Source: Hyphomicrobiales bacterium (lineage in GTDB: Bacteria; Pseudomonadota; Alphaproteobacteria; Rhizobiales; Kaistiaceae). From it: a stretch of 36,803 nt of DNA. Below the pieces are notes generated by a model. That model had not been told where the DNA came from. It worked only from the letters and a program-made list of their open reading frames with translations, and did no database searches. A program made the position numbers and the translations under genes. The stretch lies in contig JAAEOR010000150.1 in NCBI GenBank assembly GCA_024222895.1, forward strand, positions 1-36,803. Direction: 5' to 3'. Shown piece after piece: positions 8,751 through 16,889 of this stretch. Each line of letters begins with the position of its first letter. Position 1 is the first letter of the stretch.

Positions 8751-9776
8751 ATGATGCAAAGAACGACAAGCGACAAGCTCAGGACCACGCGTCGGCATAT
8801 CCTCGCCGCCGCAGTAGCCGCCTTGATGGTGCCAATGGTCGCATCCGGTGGCTACGCACAAGACAAGAAAGTCATCCGCATTTCGACGCCGGCCAACGAT
8901 GCCGAGTGGCAGGCGAAGGGCCTGCAGAAATTCAAGGAGATGGTTGAAGCGAAGGCGCCAAACATCGAGGTACAGATTCACCTCAACGCGACGCTGTTCG
9001 ACCAGGGTACCGAGATACCGGCGATGCAGCGTGGCAATCTGGAAGTCGGCATGCTGTCCCCGCAGGATATCGCCAGCTATATCCCGGAATACTCCGTCTT
9101 CACCGCCGGCTACCTGCTTCGCGACGCGGAGCACATGCATTCCGTTTTCGACACCAGCGACGTCGCCGACGAGTACCGGCAGCGCGTCAAGGACGATGTC
9201 GAGGTAGTCATCCTCGGGACGCAATATCTCGGCACCCGCCACGTCATCCTGCGCGAGTTGCAAGACGTCAAGACCCCGGCCGATCTGGAGGGGGTGAAGA
9301 TGCGTGTGCCGGGTTCCGACACCTGGCAGTTCCTGGGTAGTGCCCTGGGAGCCAACCCGACCCCGATCGCGTTCGATGAAGTTTACCTGGCCTTGTCGAC
9401 CGGTACAGTCGATGGCTTGGAAAACCCGATAGCCGACATGATTGCGGCGAAGTTTGACGAAGTCAGCGAGCAGCTCGTGTTGACGGGACATATGGTGGCG
9501 CCCTTGTTCTTCGCCATGTCGTCCTCCTTCTGGGACAGCCTGAGCGAAGAGGAACAGGCCGTTGTCGCCGAAGCAGTGGCCGCGCAGTCCGCGCTGGTCG
9601 ACGAGGGCACCCTGGCCACCGAAGCCGACGGCGTTGCCCTCCTCGAGAGTCATGGAATGACGGTTACGACACCTGATCTCGATGCCTTCCGCTCGCACGT
9701 TCAGCAGCAATACCTCGACAGCGACTATGCCAAGGAATGGCCGGAGGGGTTGCTGGAGCGGATCAACGCGCTTTAG
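8751..9776 (+). CDS. dctP: TRAP transporter substrate-binding protein (DctP family)
   Basis: A 341-aa periplasmic solute receptor of a TRAP (ATP-independent, Na+-coupled) importer. The signal peptide spans about residues 1-36, with basic TTRRHIL followed by a hydrophobic stretch and a likely cut after GYA; the Arg14-Arg15 pair gives a weak Tat-like look. Mature-domain family signatures are GVKMRVPGSDTW (with the carboxylate-binding Arg), FDEVYLALSTGTVDGLENP and the downstream helix. The usual ligands are organic acids. GGGAGAG precedes two adjacent ATGs (8751 and 8754). It is followed by a hairpin and then dctQ and dctM. Its ligand is presumably the island's substrate. Confidence 0.93.
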   Translation: MMQRTTSDKLRTTRRHILAAAVAALMVPMVASGGYAQDKKVIRISTPANDAEWQAKGLQKFKEMVEAKAPNIEVQIHLNATLFDQGTEIPAMQRGNLEVGMLSPQDIASYIPEYSVFTAGYLLRDAEHMHSVFDTSDVADEYRQRVKDDVEVVILGTQYLGTRHVILRELQDVKTPADLEGVKMRVPGSDTWQFLGSALGANPTPIAFDEVYLALSTGTVDGLENPIADMIAAKFDEVSEQLVLTGHMVAPLFFAMSSSFWDSLSEEEQAVVAEAVAAQSALVDEGTLATEADGVALLESHGMTVTTPDLDAFRSHVQQQYLDSDYAKEWPEGLLERINAL

Positions 9777-9828
9777 GCTGCGTGGCGGGAATAGCCGCCT
9801 CGCACTGAAGGCTTTGTTCTGACATGGG

Positions 9829-9859
9829 AGCGCGGTCTTTCGGCCGCGCTTCTTGCTTG
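9829..9859 (+). terminator. Hairpin between dctP and dctQ (attenuator or mRNA stabiliser)
   Basis: AGCGCGG (9829-9835) and CCGCGCT (9844-9850) form a seven-pair GC-rich stem with an eight-base loop, followed by TTCTTGCTT. Because dctQM lie in the same direction with their own ribosome sites, this is probably a partial terminator or 3' stabiliser giving more binding protein than permease. Confidence 0.55.
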
Positions 9860-9869
9860 GAGGGAGTAA

Positions 9870-10349
9870 ATGTATCGCGCGACGCGTTGGTTCTCGGTGA
9901 GCGTAGAGGTCTTGTGCGTGGTCGCCTTTGCGGCGCTTTTTGCCGTGTTCATGTTGCAGGTCGTCTACCGCTACGTTCTCAATGACCCGCTTTCGTGGAC
10001 GCAGGAAGTCGCCGAGATCCTCTATGTCTGGGTCGTTTGCGTCGGTGCTGCGACGATCGTGACCGAGCGCGAACACGTCTCGTTCAACTTGATCTACGCG
10101 TCGGTGCAGCCACGGCTTCGTCGACTTCTTGCCATCGCCGGCACCGGCTTCGTTACCCTGGTGCTGGTGGCGACCCTTTACGGGAACTACGATTTCATCG
10201 CTTTCACATCACGGCAGAAGACCCCTACCCTGCGGATTCCGATGAGCGTTGTGTTCAGCGCCTTTGGCGTCTTCATGGTGTTGGTCATCATCAATGGCGC
10301 CGTACGGCTGTATCGGCTGACAAGACCGGGTTGGGAACGGCAGCCGTAG
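9870..10349 (+). CDS. dctQ: TRAP transporter small permease subunit (DctQ family)
   Basis: A 159-aa inner-membrane protein with four hydrophobic segments (about residues 12-33, 45-62, 84-106 and 124-144), as expected for DctQ. YRYVLNDPLSWTQEVAEILYVW is typical of the family's first loop and second helix. It joins DctM to form the membrane part of the importer. GGAGGGAG lies just before the ATG. Its stop codon is separated from the dctM start by one base. Confidence 0.9.
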   Translation: MYRATRWFSVSVEVLCVVAFAALFAVFMLQVVYRYVLNDPLSWTQEVAEILYVWVVCVGAATIVTEREHVSFNLIYASVQPRLRRLLAIAGTGFVTLVLVATLYGNYDFIAFTSRQKTPTLRIPMSVVFSAFGVFMVLVIINGAVRLYRLTRPGWERQP

Positions 10350-10350
10350 A

Positions 10351-11643
10351 ATGAGCGTCGCCGCCGCGATCATGTTCGCCCTGTTTATCGGCGCCGGCGC
10401 AATCGGCGTTCCGATCGGCTTCGCGATGATCGCGACCGGGCTCATCTATCTTGTGCTCATCGGCGGCGACATCGGACTGGTTGCTGCCCAGGGAATCAAT
10501 GGACTGTTCTCGTCCTTCATTCTGCTCGCGGTACCATTGTTCATTTTCGCCGCCGAGGTCATGACTGCGAGCAACATCTCAGACCGTTTGCTTCAATTCG
10601 TCCTGATGACCATCGGCCGGCTGCGTGGCGGCCTGGCTTACGTAAACATCGCCGTCAGTATCATTTTCGCGGGCATGAGCGGCAGCGCGCTGGCCGACGC
10701 CGCCGGCCCCGGAAAGCTGATGATCAACATGATGACCAGGAACAACCGCTACCCTCGCGGTTTCGCCGGTGCCCTGACGGCTGCGTCCGCTACCATCGGA
10801 CCGATTATCCCCCCTTCGATCCCCATGGTCATCTACGGAGCAATCTCCGGCACCTCGATCGGCGCGTTGTTCCTGGCCGGGGTGATCCCGGGGCTGATGA
10901 TGGGGCTTGCCCTTTCCATCCAGGTCTATTTCGTTTCGCGACGCCGCGGCTTCCCGGTTGAGCATGCTGTTCCGCTGTCCGAATTCCGGCGAACAACGTT
11001 TCGCGCTGTGCCCGCGCTCATGCTGCCGGTTATCCTGCTTGGCGGGATCTATTCAGGCGCGGTCACGCCAACAGAGGCGGCAGCTGTCGCTGGCGCTTAC
11101 GCCCTCCTCCTCGCCTTCATCTATCGCGAGATGAACCTGCGGACACTGTACCAATCACTTCTGTCCTCATCGCGAGCAACCGCAATCGTGGCCATCACCG
11201 TGATCGGCGCACTGTTCTTCAACTACGTGGTGGCAAGCGAACAGATACCCAATGCCCTCGGCGAATGGCTCATCGGACAGGGTTTATCGCCGGTGGCGTT
11301 CCTGTTGCTGGTCTCTCTTCTCTTCCTCGCTCTCGGGGCAGTGCTCGACACCCTGTTGATGTTGCTGATCATGGTGCCGATTCTCATGCCATCGGTTCAT
11401 GCGCTCGGCGTCGATCCGGTGCATTTCGGAGTCGTCATCATCATCAACATGATGATCGGGCTGATCACCCCACCCTATGGTGAGTTGCTGTTCCTGATCA
11501 GCGGCGTGTCACGGATTCCGCTCGCCGAACTCATCCGTGAAACCTGGTTCTTCATTCTCACTCTGGTTACCGCGCTGCTCGCCATTCTGCTCCTGCCCGA
11601 CGTGGTTCTCTTCATCCCAAGGTCGGCGGGATATGGAGGATAG
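10351..11643 (+). CDS. dctM: TRAP transporter large permease subunit (DctM family)
   Basis: A 430-aa polytopic inner-membrane protein with about twelve hydrophobic segments, the transport subunit of the TRAP system. Seen: MSGSALADAAGPGKLMINMM, the IGPIIPPSIPMVIYG motif in the middle, and the repeat-related MMIGLITPPYGELLFLISG near the C-terminus, both conserved in DctM proteins. Its length is normal. It overlaps nothing and starts one base after the dctQ stop, so it is probably coupled to dctQ. It is the last gene of the gntR-dctPQM operon. Confidence 0.93.
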   Translation: MSVAAAIMFALFIGAGAIGVPIGFAMIATGLIYLVLIGGDIGLVAAQGINGLFSSFILLAVPLFIFAAEVMTASNISDRLLQFVLMTIGRLRGGLAYVNIAVSIIFAGMSGSALADAAGPGKLMINMMTRNNRYPRGFAGALTAASATIGPIIPPSIPMVIYGAISGTSIGALFLAGVIPGLMMGLALSIQVYFVSRRRGFPVEHAVPLSEFRRTTFRAVPALMLPVILLGGIYSGAVTPTEAAAVAGAYALLLAFIYREMNLRTLYQSLLSSSRATAIVAITVIGALFFNYVVASEQIPNALGEWLIGQGLSPVAFLLLVSLLFLALGAVLDTLLMLLIMVPILMPSVHALGVDPVHFGVVIIINMMIGLITPPYGELLFLISGVSRIPLAELIRETWFFILTLVTALLAILLLPDVVLFIPRSAGYGG

Positions 11644-11664
11644 GCCGTCCTATCGGACGCCGGT

Positions 11665-11724
11665 GCTGATCGAGTCCTGGCAGATGCAACACTGAAGACC
11701 CGGCCGCCGGCCACCTCGATCAGC
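11665..11724. repeat. Inverted repeat downstream of dctM
   Basis: GCTGATCGAG (11665-11674) is perfectly complementary to CTCGATCAGC (11715-11724) across a 40-base, very GC-rich loop containing GGCCGCCGGCC. There is no T-run, so it is not a classical intrinsic terminator. It may be a Rho-associated or protective structure at the end of the TRAP operon, or chance. Confidence 0.3.
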
Positions 11725-11870
11725 GTCGGGAAGCTACGGTGCCGTATCGAGCGGCATGGCCACGGTGGTGTCCGATCGCGATTGGACCCCTTGGACTCGT
11801 CAGTATTGGCCCTTTTCGCCCGACCAGCCCACCGCTTACCTTTTCGGTTCGACGGCGGGGAGGAACGATC

Positions 11871-12110
11871 ATGAACGGGACCGGATCGGTGAAAACCGGT
11901 GCACCCGGCACCATGTCGTCGCGCTGCTGTCAGGCTACCGGGTCTACCGCGAGTCTCGTGATCGGCGTTGCGTTTCCTCACCCACCTCGGCTTCTGTCGT
12001 TTCCGCCAGCTCAACCACGTGGTTGCCGTCTCGTTGCCAGCCGACGCTGTGTCGGTCGGGCAGCGGCGCCCGCGTCGGGCGAGCGTTCCTCGAAGGGAGA
12101 AAAACTATGA
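11871..12110 (+). CDS. Candidate leader ORF upstream of the ABC binding protein
   Basis: A 79-codon open frame beginning with ATG at 11871, preceded by GGGGAGGA (11857-11864) at an ideal six-base spacing. Its TGA overlaps the ATG of the binding protein (ATGA, 12107-12110). The predicted peptide is rich in Arg, Pro and Cys and resembles no family I know, so it may be translated for regulation rather than for product, or not be a gene. The strong ribosome site and the exact coupling are what support it. The preceding stretch 11644-11870 has no other gene. Confidence 0.3.
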   Translation: MNGTGSVKTGAPGTMSSRCCQATGSTASLVIGVAFPHPPRLLSFPPAQPRGCRLVASRRCVGRAAAPASGERSSKGEKL

Positions 12111-13087
12111 CAATGAGATCCGGCAAATTGCTTCAGGCCGCCAGCATTCTCGGAGTGGTCATGCTTGCGACTCCGGCCCTGGACACGGTCGCCTTTGCGC
12201 AGGACGATGACATCTCGATCTATTTCGTCGGCTGCGCGGCACCAACTGGCTTTCACGGTTACCTGGCCCGCGGCGCCGCGGAGGCTGGCGAGAACCTCGG
12301 CGTCAACGTCACCTACATTTTTCCGGATAAGCTGACGATCCCCAATCAGATCCAGAAGATTGAGGAAGCGATCGCTGCCCAGGCCGATGGCATTGCGATT
12401 TGTGTGTTCACCGAAGATGTCGCCTACACCGAAGTCGTTGCGGCCGCAAATGCCGCCGGGATCCCGGTCGGTAGCGCTGCGGCGCCACCGGCTGGCAAGC
12501 AGGTCCGTGATCCCGACGACATCTTCCTGTTCCGGACCGGCTCGGACGAACGCGCGGCCGGTGCGTTGACCGCACAGCGGCTTATTTCCATGGGCGTCAC
12601 CGGGCGTGTTGTCGTCGGTGACCAGCAGCCCGGCGACGCCACGTGCCGTGATCGCGCCGACGCCCAGATCGAAGCGCTCAAGGCGGCCGGCATCGAAGCT
12701 GATTTCCTGGAACTGACGATGGATCCGGGCCAGCAATCGGAGGCTATCTTCAACTATCTGCGGCGCAATCCGGACACCGCGGCCGCAACCAGCGTCTGCG
12801 ATGTTATCGATGGGTTCCTGTCAGCCAAGGCCGACAGCGGCCGCGACGACCTGATCATCACCGGGTATGACATCGTCGCCCAATCGCTCGAAGCGATCCG
12901 CGACGGCCGGCAGGCCTTCACCATCGACCAGCAGCAATTCTGGCGTGGCTATATGCCGGTATCGCTTCTGGTCCACAACATTAAATATGGACTGCTCCAG
13001 GCCAACTACTTCCTGACCGGCCCAACGATTGTCGACAAGACGAATGTCGAGCAGGTCGCCGAGCTGGTCGAGCAAGGGTACCGCTAG
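12107..13087 (+). CDS. Sugar ABC transporter periplasmic binding protein (ribose/fructose type)
   Basis: A 326-aa member of the type I periplasmic binding proteins (RbsB/FrcB-like). The signal peptide is about residues 1-31, ending in TVAFA-QDDD. The mature part shows two Rossmann-like lobes, with IQKIEEAIAAQADGIAI and EVVAAANAAGIPV typical of the sugar-binding family, and conserved TGYD and QQQFWRGY segments in the second lobe. The open frame extends to 11756, but the ATG at 12107 has AAGGGAGA upstream and starts the signal peptide. The stop codon lies inside the first arm of a long palindrome. The ligand is unknown; an acylated or amino sugar would fit the neighbours. Confidence 0.9.
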   Translation: MTMRSGKLLQAASILGVVMLATPALDTVAFAQDDDISIYFVGCAAPTGFHGYLARGAAEAGENLGVNVTYIFPDKLTIPNQIQKIEEAIAAQADGIAICVFTEDVAYTEVVAAANAAGIPVGSAAAPPAGKQVRDPDDIFLFRTGSDERAAGALTAQRLISMGVTGRVVVGDQQPGDATCRDRADAQIEALKAAGIEADFLELTMDPGQQSEAIFNYLRRNPDTAAATSVCDVIDGFLSAKADSGRDDLIITGYDIVAQSLEAIRDGRQAFTIDQQQFWRGYMPVSLLVHNIKYGLLQANYFLTGPTIVDKTNVEQVAELVEQGYR

Positions 13088-13161
13088 TGGTCCGACTCCG
13101 ACATTTGCTACCCACCTGCGGCACTCTCCCAAGCAAATGTCGGAGTCACCAGGACCACTAG
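13084..13161. repeat. Long palindromic element, unit 1
   Basis: The left arm CTAGTGGTCC (13084-13093) plus GACTCCGACATTTGCT (13094-13109) pairs perfectly with AGCAAATGTCGGAGTC (13132-13147) and GGACCACTAG (13152-13161). Four unpaired bases (ACCA, 13148-13151) interrupt the right arm, giving 26 pairs with a bulge and a 22-base loop. The stem includes the stop codon of the binding-protein gene. It shares CTAGTGG ends and a GACATTTG core with unit 2 just downstream. There is no T-run, so it looks like a REP/MITE-type repeat rather than a plain terminator. Confidence 0.85.
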
Positions 13162-13174
13162 CAACTATTTGATT

Positions 13175-13253
13175 CTAGTGGAGCTTCTGAATTTGACATT
13201 TGAATAAGAGCCTTGCAGCGAGCGGGACTCAAATGTCAAATTCGCTCCACCAG
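13175..13253. repeat. Long palindromic element, unit 2
   Basis: The left arm CTAGTGGAGC (13175-13184), four unpaired bases TTCT, then GAATTTGACATTTGA (13189-13203) pairs with TCAAATGTCAAATTC (13229-13243) and GCTCCACCAG (13244-13253), with one mismatch in the outer stem and a 25-base loop. The layout is the same as unit 1: ten outer pairs, a four-base bulge and 15-16 inner pairs. Here the bulge is on the left arm instead of the right. The two units are 13 bases apart and fill the gap before the permease gene. Confidence 0.85.
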
Positions 13254-13334
13254 ACCACCGACTTACGGGCAGGAGGGGATCGGAACCTCCCCCTGCCCTT
13301 TTGGCTCCCATAGCCCACTTTGCGAAGGACCGGG

Positions 13335-14495
13335 ATGGCTGAGGATTCGAAACAGAGCGCTCCCGGCAACCGATCTTCGCGTGGTGTCGTTTTCGGTGAG
13401 GCGGGACGGCGGTTCATGCTGCGCCCCGAGTCTACGGCCCTCGCCGCTGTCGTTATCCTGTTCATCGTATTCACTGCGCTCGCTCCGCAGCTGTTCCCGG
13501 CCAGGCTAACCTATATCAGCATCATGGCGGTCGCGGCCGAGCTCGGCATCATGAGCATCGGCGTGACCCTGTTGATGATTGGAGGCCACTTCGACCTGTC
13601 GGTCGGCGCAGTGCTCGGCCTCACCTCCTTTGTTGCTGTGGTCCTGATGCGCGATTTCGGCCTGTCGCCGGTGATCGCCACGCCGGCAGCAATCGCTGTT
13701 GGCGCCGCGCTCGGCGCGGTGAACGGCCTGATCGTCGTCCGTTTCCGGATCCATTCCTTTGTGGTGACTCTCGGCACCATGCTGATCTGGCGCGGCGTCC
13801 TGATTGCACTGACCGGCGGCTTCCCGATGACGGTCGAGATTCCGCCCTTGTTCAAGGACATCATGTCAGGCCCCCTGATCGGCGGTTTTCGCATGTCGAT
13901 GGTCTGGTTCCTGGTCATGGGCGTCATTGGAACGGTACTGCTGACACGAACCAAATTCGGTAACTGGGCCCAGGCATGTGGTCAGAACCCGCAAGCGGCT
14001 CGCAATCTTGGTGTGCCGGTCGACCGCGTCACCATCATCCTGTTCATGATTGCTTCCGCCTGCGCCGCCCTGTCGGGAGTGATACAGGTAGCCCGTTTCG
14101 CATCTGTCGACGCGTTGCGCGGCGAACAGATGGAACTGCAGGCCGTCGCGGTGACGGTAATCGGAGGTACCCTCCTTTCAGGCGGTTATGGAAGCGTCAT
14201 CGGAACCGTCCTCGGCGCCATAACGTTTGGAATGATCCAGGTGGGTCTGGTATTGGCCGGCGCCCCCGGGCATTTCTTCCGAACACTGACCGGCCTTATT
14301 GTTGTTCTCGCCGTTATCCTCAACACGGATGTCGCCCGCCGCCTGGCAAGATCGCGTCCACTCGGTGGCTTCAAGCGAAGCAGCGCCGACGCGGACGCCG
14401 CGATTGCGGCCGAAGGAGCGACGGATGACATGCCGGATGTCCCCCAACGCGACGGCGTCCAAACGCCCGGTGAGGCCGGAGGACCAAAGCCATGA
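13335..14495 (+). CDS. Sugar ABC transporter permease (RbsC/FrcC-like)
   Basis: A 386-aa polytopic inner-membrane protein of the ribose/xylose/fructose-type permease family. It has a soluble N-terminus of about 30 residues, then eight or more hydrophobic segments. Seen: IGGHFDLSVGAVLGLTS, the family's signature (usually GGIDLSVG), AARNLGVPVDRV as the ATPase-contact loop, and TVIGGTLLSGGYGSVIGTVLGA. I chose the ATG at 13335, which has GAAGGA upstream, over a TTG at 13320. Its stop overlaps the ATPase start (ATGA). The C-terminal 50 residues are hydrophilic and variable. Confidence 0.93.
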   Translation: MAEDSKQSAPGNRSSRGVVFGEAGRRFMLRPESTALAAVVILFIVFTALAPQLFPARLTYISIMAVAAELGIMSIGVTLLMIGGHFDLSVGAVLGLTSFVAVVLMRDFGLSPVIATPAAIAVGAALGAVNGLIVVRFRIHSFVVTLGTMLIWRGVLIALTGGFPMTVEIPPLFKDIMSGPLIGGFRMSMVWFLVMGVIGTVLLTRTKFGNWAQACGQNPQAARNLGVPVDRVTIILFMIASACAALSGVIQVARFASVDALRGEQMELQAVAVTVIGGTLLSGGYGSVIGTVLGAITFGMIQVGLVLAGAPGHFFRTLTGLIVVLAVILNTDVARRLARSRPLGGFKRSSADADAAIAAEGATDDMPDVPQRDGVQTPGEAGGPKP

Positions 14496-15334
14496 CCGAC
14501 AGGTCGGGCCCTACATCGGACCGTCTGCCGATGGGCAGTGGCGCCGGGGACTCGCTGCGAGACAACCGGACGATCCAGCCGATCCCGGAAGACGCCGTTC
14601 CGGTCATGGAGGCGGTCGGGGTTTCCAAGGGATTTGGCGCGACAACGGCGCTGGTTGACGTCTCACTCAAAGCCTATGAGGGTCGCATCCTCGCCCTGTT
14701 GGGTGACAACGGTGCCGGAAAGTCGACGCTGATCAAGATCTTGTCGGGAGTCTTTCCGCCCGACGGAGGAGAGTTGCGCTTCCACGGCAAACCCGTGACG
14801 TTTTCGAATCCCGGCCAGGCGCGCCAGCGCGGCATCGCCACGGTGTTCCAGGACCTTGCGGTTTGCGAACTCCTCTCAGTGACGCGCAACGTCGTCCTCG
14901 GTCGTGAACCGCAAAAGTGGGTCGGTCCGCTCAAGTGGCTCGACCTCAAACGTGCCGACGCGATGGCGCGCTCCGCACTGCACAGGCTTGGCGTACGCTG
15001 GGAGCGCGGCCTCGAAGAGCGCGGTATGAACATATCGGGTGGCGAGCGCCAGTCTCTGGCCATTGCCCGGGCCATGTTCTTCGGCTCGTCATTGCTGATC
15101 CTGGACGAGCCTACCTCGGCGCTCGCCGTCCGGCAGGCGGGTCGGGTTCTCGACCACATCGCCAGGGCCCGCGACGAGGGGCAGGCCGTGATCCTCATTA
15201 CTCACAATTTCCGACACGCCCTTTCGGTCGCCGACGATCTGACGGTACTCGCACAAGGACGGGTCGCCGGTACCTTTCGTCGAGATCAAATCGAACTGGA
15301 GGAGTTGACCGAACTCGTCGCAAGCGTGGGTTGA
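14492..15334 (+). CDS. Sugar ABC transporter ATP-binding protein (single-domain, FrcA-like)
   Basis: A 280-aa ABC ATPase with one nucleotide-binding domain, unlike two-domain RbsA; the binding-protein, permease, ATPase gene order matches frcBCA-type fructose importers. Seen: Walker A GDNGAGKST at 71-79, a Q-loop in VFQDLAV, the signature ISGGERQ (a variant of LSGGQ), Walker B LLILDEPTS, and the switch His in LITHN. An N-terminal extension of about 36 polar residues precedes the domain. It is coupled to the permease by a four-base overlap and energises import at the inner face of the membrane. Confidence 0.93.
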   Translation: MTDRSGPTSDRLPMGSGAGDSLRDNRTIQPIPEDAVPVMEAVGVSKGFGATTALVDVSLKAYEGRILALLGDNGAGKSTLIKILSGVFPPDGGELRFHGKPVTFSNPGQARQRGIATVFQDLAVCELLSVTRNVVLGREPQKWVGPLKWLDLKRADAMARSALHRLGVRWERGLEERGMNISGGERQSLAIARAMFFGSSLLILDEPTSALAVRQAGRVLDHIARARDEGQAVILITHNFRHALSVADDLTVLAQGRVAGTFRRDQIELEELTELVASVG

Positions 15335-15367
15335 CCCGCTGCCGATCCTGTTCGGCCGCGATTGCCA

Positions 15368-16843
15368 TCAGCCTTGCCGGCTGCCTCGCTCCAGATCCTG
15401 AAAAGCCAATCGCAAGCGTTCGACACCGCGGCGCGTGGTATCCTGGTCGACACCGGCATATCCGAGAAACATCCCCTGCTCGGGTTCTGCAAAACGGTAG
15501 TGCGGGGACATCCGCGAGAAGTCGACGCCGCGCTTCATCGCTGCGACCAAAACATCGCCATCGTCCATCGGTCGCTTGAAGCGGCCCATCAGCTGCATGC
15601 CGGTATCGATCTCCCGCACGGACAGCCATCGATCGAGACGTGTGTTGCACATTGCAACAAACTCCCGCTGCCGGCGGGCGTAGAGGCGCCGCATGCGGCG
15701 CAGATGAATGGCAAAGAAACCCTGGCTGATGAAATCGGCCACTGCGGCCTGAAGCAGGAGCGGCGGATACTGGCCGCTGACGCTCACCGCGGTCTTGAAG
15801 CCCTCGACCAGCGTCGGGGGAACCACGATGTAGGCAACGCGCACCGACGGGAACATCGTCTTGGAAAGGGTGCCCACATAGATCACCCGACCGCTGTCGT
15901 CCAGGCCCTGCATTGCAGGTATCGGGTGGCCGCGGAAGCGGTACTCGCTGTCGTAGTCGTCCTCGACGATCCAGGCGTCGTGTTTCTCGGCGATCTGCAG
16001 GAGTCGGAGCCGAACCTCCATGGGCATCACCAGGCCCAACGGCCATTGGCAGGACGGCGTGACAAAGATCAATCGCGGCGACGGATTGGCTTTTTCAATA
16101 CCCCATCCCCCCGGTCCCACCGGAAGCGGCGCGGGCCTACCGCCTGCGCTGACAAAGGCATTATAAGCACCGGCATAGCCGGGGTCTTCGATCCAGAAGC
16201 AATCACCGGGATCCATGAATAATCGACCGATCAGATCGAGAGCCGCCTGTGCACCGGTGACGACGATGATCTGGTCCGGCTCGCAATTCACACCGCGCGA
16301 GACGCCGAGATACTCAGCGATTGCCAGACGCAGCCGTGGGTGCCCGGCGACCAGATGATACCCAAACAGGTCCTCGCGGATGTTGCGCATATTTGCGGCC
16401 ACCAGCCTGGCCCAGGTCGTGAACGGAAAGGCCTGAATTTCGGGATAACCGGGATGGAAGGCGATCCGGTCGGGGATCGTCCGATCCCGCCAGAGCGATG
16501 TCATCAGCCGGCCGCGTTTCGACAGTCCGGGCAGCCGCGATGCGTGTCGACCGACCTTCGTTCGGCCGACATATTCAGGCAGTGCCGCCACCCGGGTCCC
16601 GGAGCCAGCCGCCGACTCGAGGTAGCCTTCAGCCTGCAAGGCATCGTAAGCGCCGATCACCGTATTTCGACTGACTCCGAGATCGTTTGCGAGCTCACGA
16701 GTCGCCGGCAGTCGCATTCTCGCGGCCAGTCGCCCGTCCAGAATCTGCGATCTCAGGCTTTCATAAAGCTGACGATAGAGAGGTGTGGCGGAGCCGCGGT
16801 CGAGCGCGAGCATATCAAGTGGAAGCTGACGTCGACGCGGCAT
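15368..16843 (-). CDS. MocR-type regulator (GntR helix-turn-helix fused to aminotransferase fold; GabR/PdxR-like)
   Basis: A 491-aa PLP-dependent transcription factor. The N-terminal GntR-type winged helix (about 20-85) includes RLPATRELANDLGVSRNT. The remainder is a fold-type I aminotransferase domain with NxxxG-like contacts, EDDYDSEYR at 294-302 (pyridine-binding Asp) and the internal-aldimine Lys328 in GTLSKTMFPSVR, so PLP binding is probably kept. MocR proteins sense PLP-amine adducts and often control neighbouring genes. It lies between the ABC importer and the divergent deacetylase gene. Two GTACCA direct repeats sit upstream, one beside its own ribosome site, suggesting autoregulation. 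Confidence 0.92.
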   Translation of the reverse strand: MPRRRQLPLDMLALDRGSATPLYRQLYESLRSQILDGRLAARMRLPATRELANDLGVSRNTVIGAYDALQAEGYLESAAGSGTRVAALPEYVGRTKVGRHASRLPGLSKRGRLMTSLWRDRTIPDRIAFHPGYPEIQAFPFTTWARLVAANMRNIREDLFGYHLVAGHPRLRLAIAEYLGVSRGVNCEPDQIIVVTGAQAALDLIGRLFMDPGDCFWIEDPGYAGAYNAFVSAGGRPAPLPVGPGGWGIEKANPSPRLIFVTPSCQWPLGLVMPMEVRLRLLQIAEKHDAWIVEDDYDSEYRFRGHPIPAMQGLDDSGRVIYVGTLSKTMFPSVRVAYIVVPPTLVEGFKTAVSVSGQYPPLLLQAAVADFISQGFFAIHLRRMRRLYARRQREFVAMCNTRLDRWLSVREIDTGMQLMGRFKRPMDDGDVLVAAMKRGVDFSRMSPHYRFAEPEQGMFLGYAGVDQDTTRRGVERLRLAFQDLERGSRQG

Positions 16844-16847
16844 GAAG

Positions 16848-16889
16848 TGGTACCTTCCGATTGGCGCAAACCTGACCTTTACATGGTAC
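16848..16889 (-). promoter_or_regulatory. Candidate MocR operator: two GTACCA direct repeats
   Basis: On the minus strand GTACCA occurs at 16889-16884 and again at 16853-16848, separated by 30 bases. The second copy lies directly between the ribosome site (GGAAGG) and the ATG of the MocR gene. B. subtilis GabR, the best-known MocR protein, is recalled to bind two ATACCA direct repeats with a similar spacing. The site is shared by the divergent deacetylase promoter. Confidence 0.5.

Noticed and set aside
8697-10076. 459-codon minus-strand open frame opposite dctP/dctQ
   Set aside because: Composition is that of a shadow frame, and the plus-strand genes carry all recognisable motifs.
13084-13253. 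Reading the palindrome pair as a simple Rho-independent terminator
   Set aside because: Neither stem is followed by a T-run, the stems are unusually long and bulged, and there are two related copies, so a repeat element fits better.
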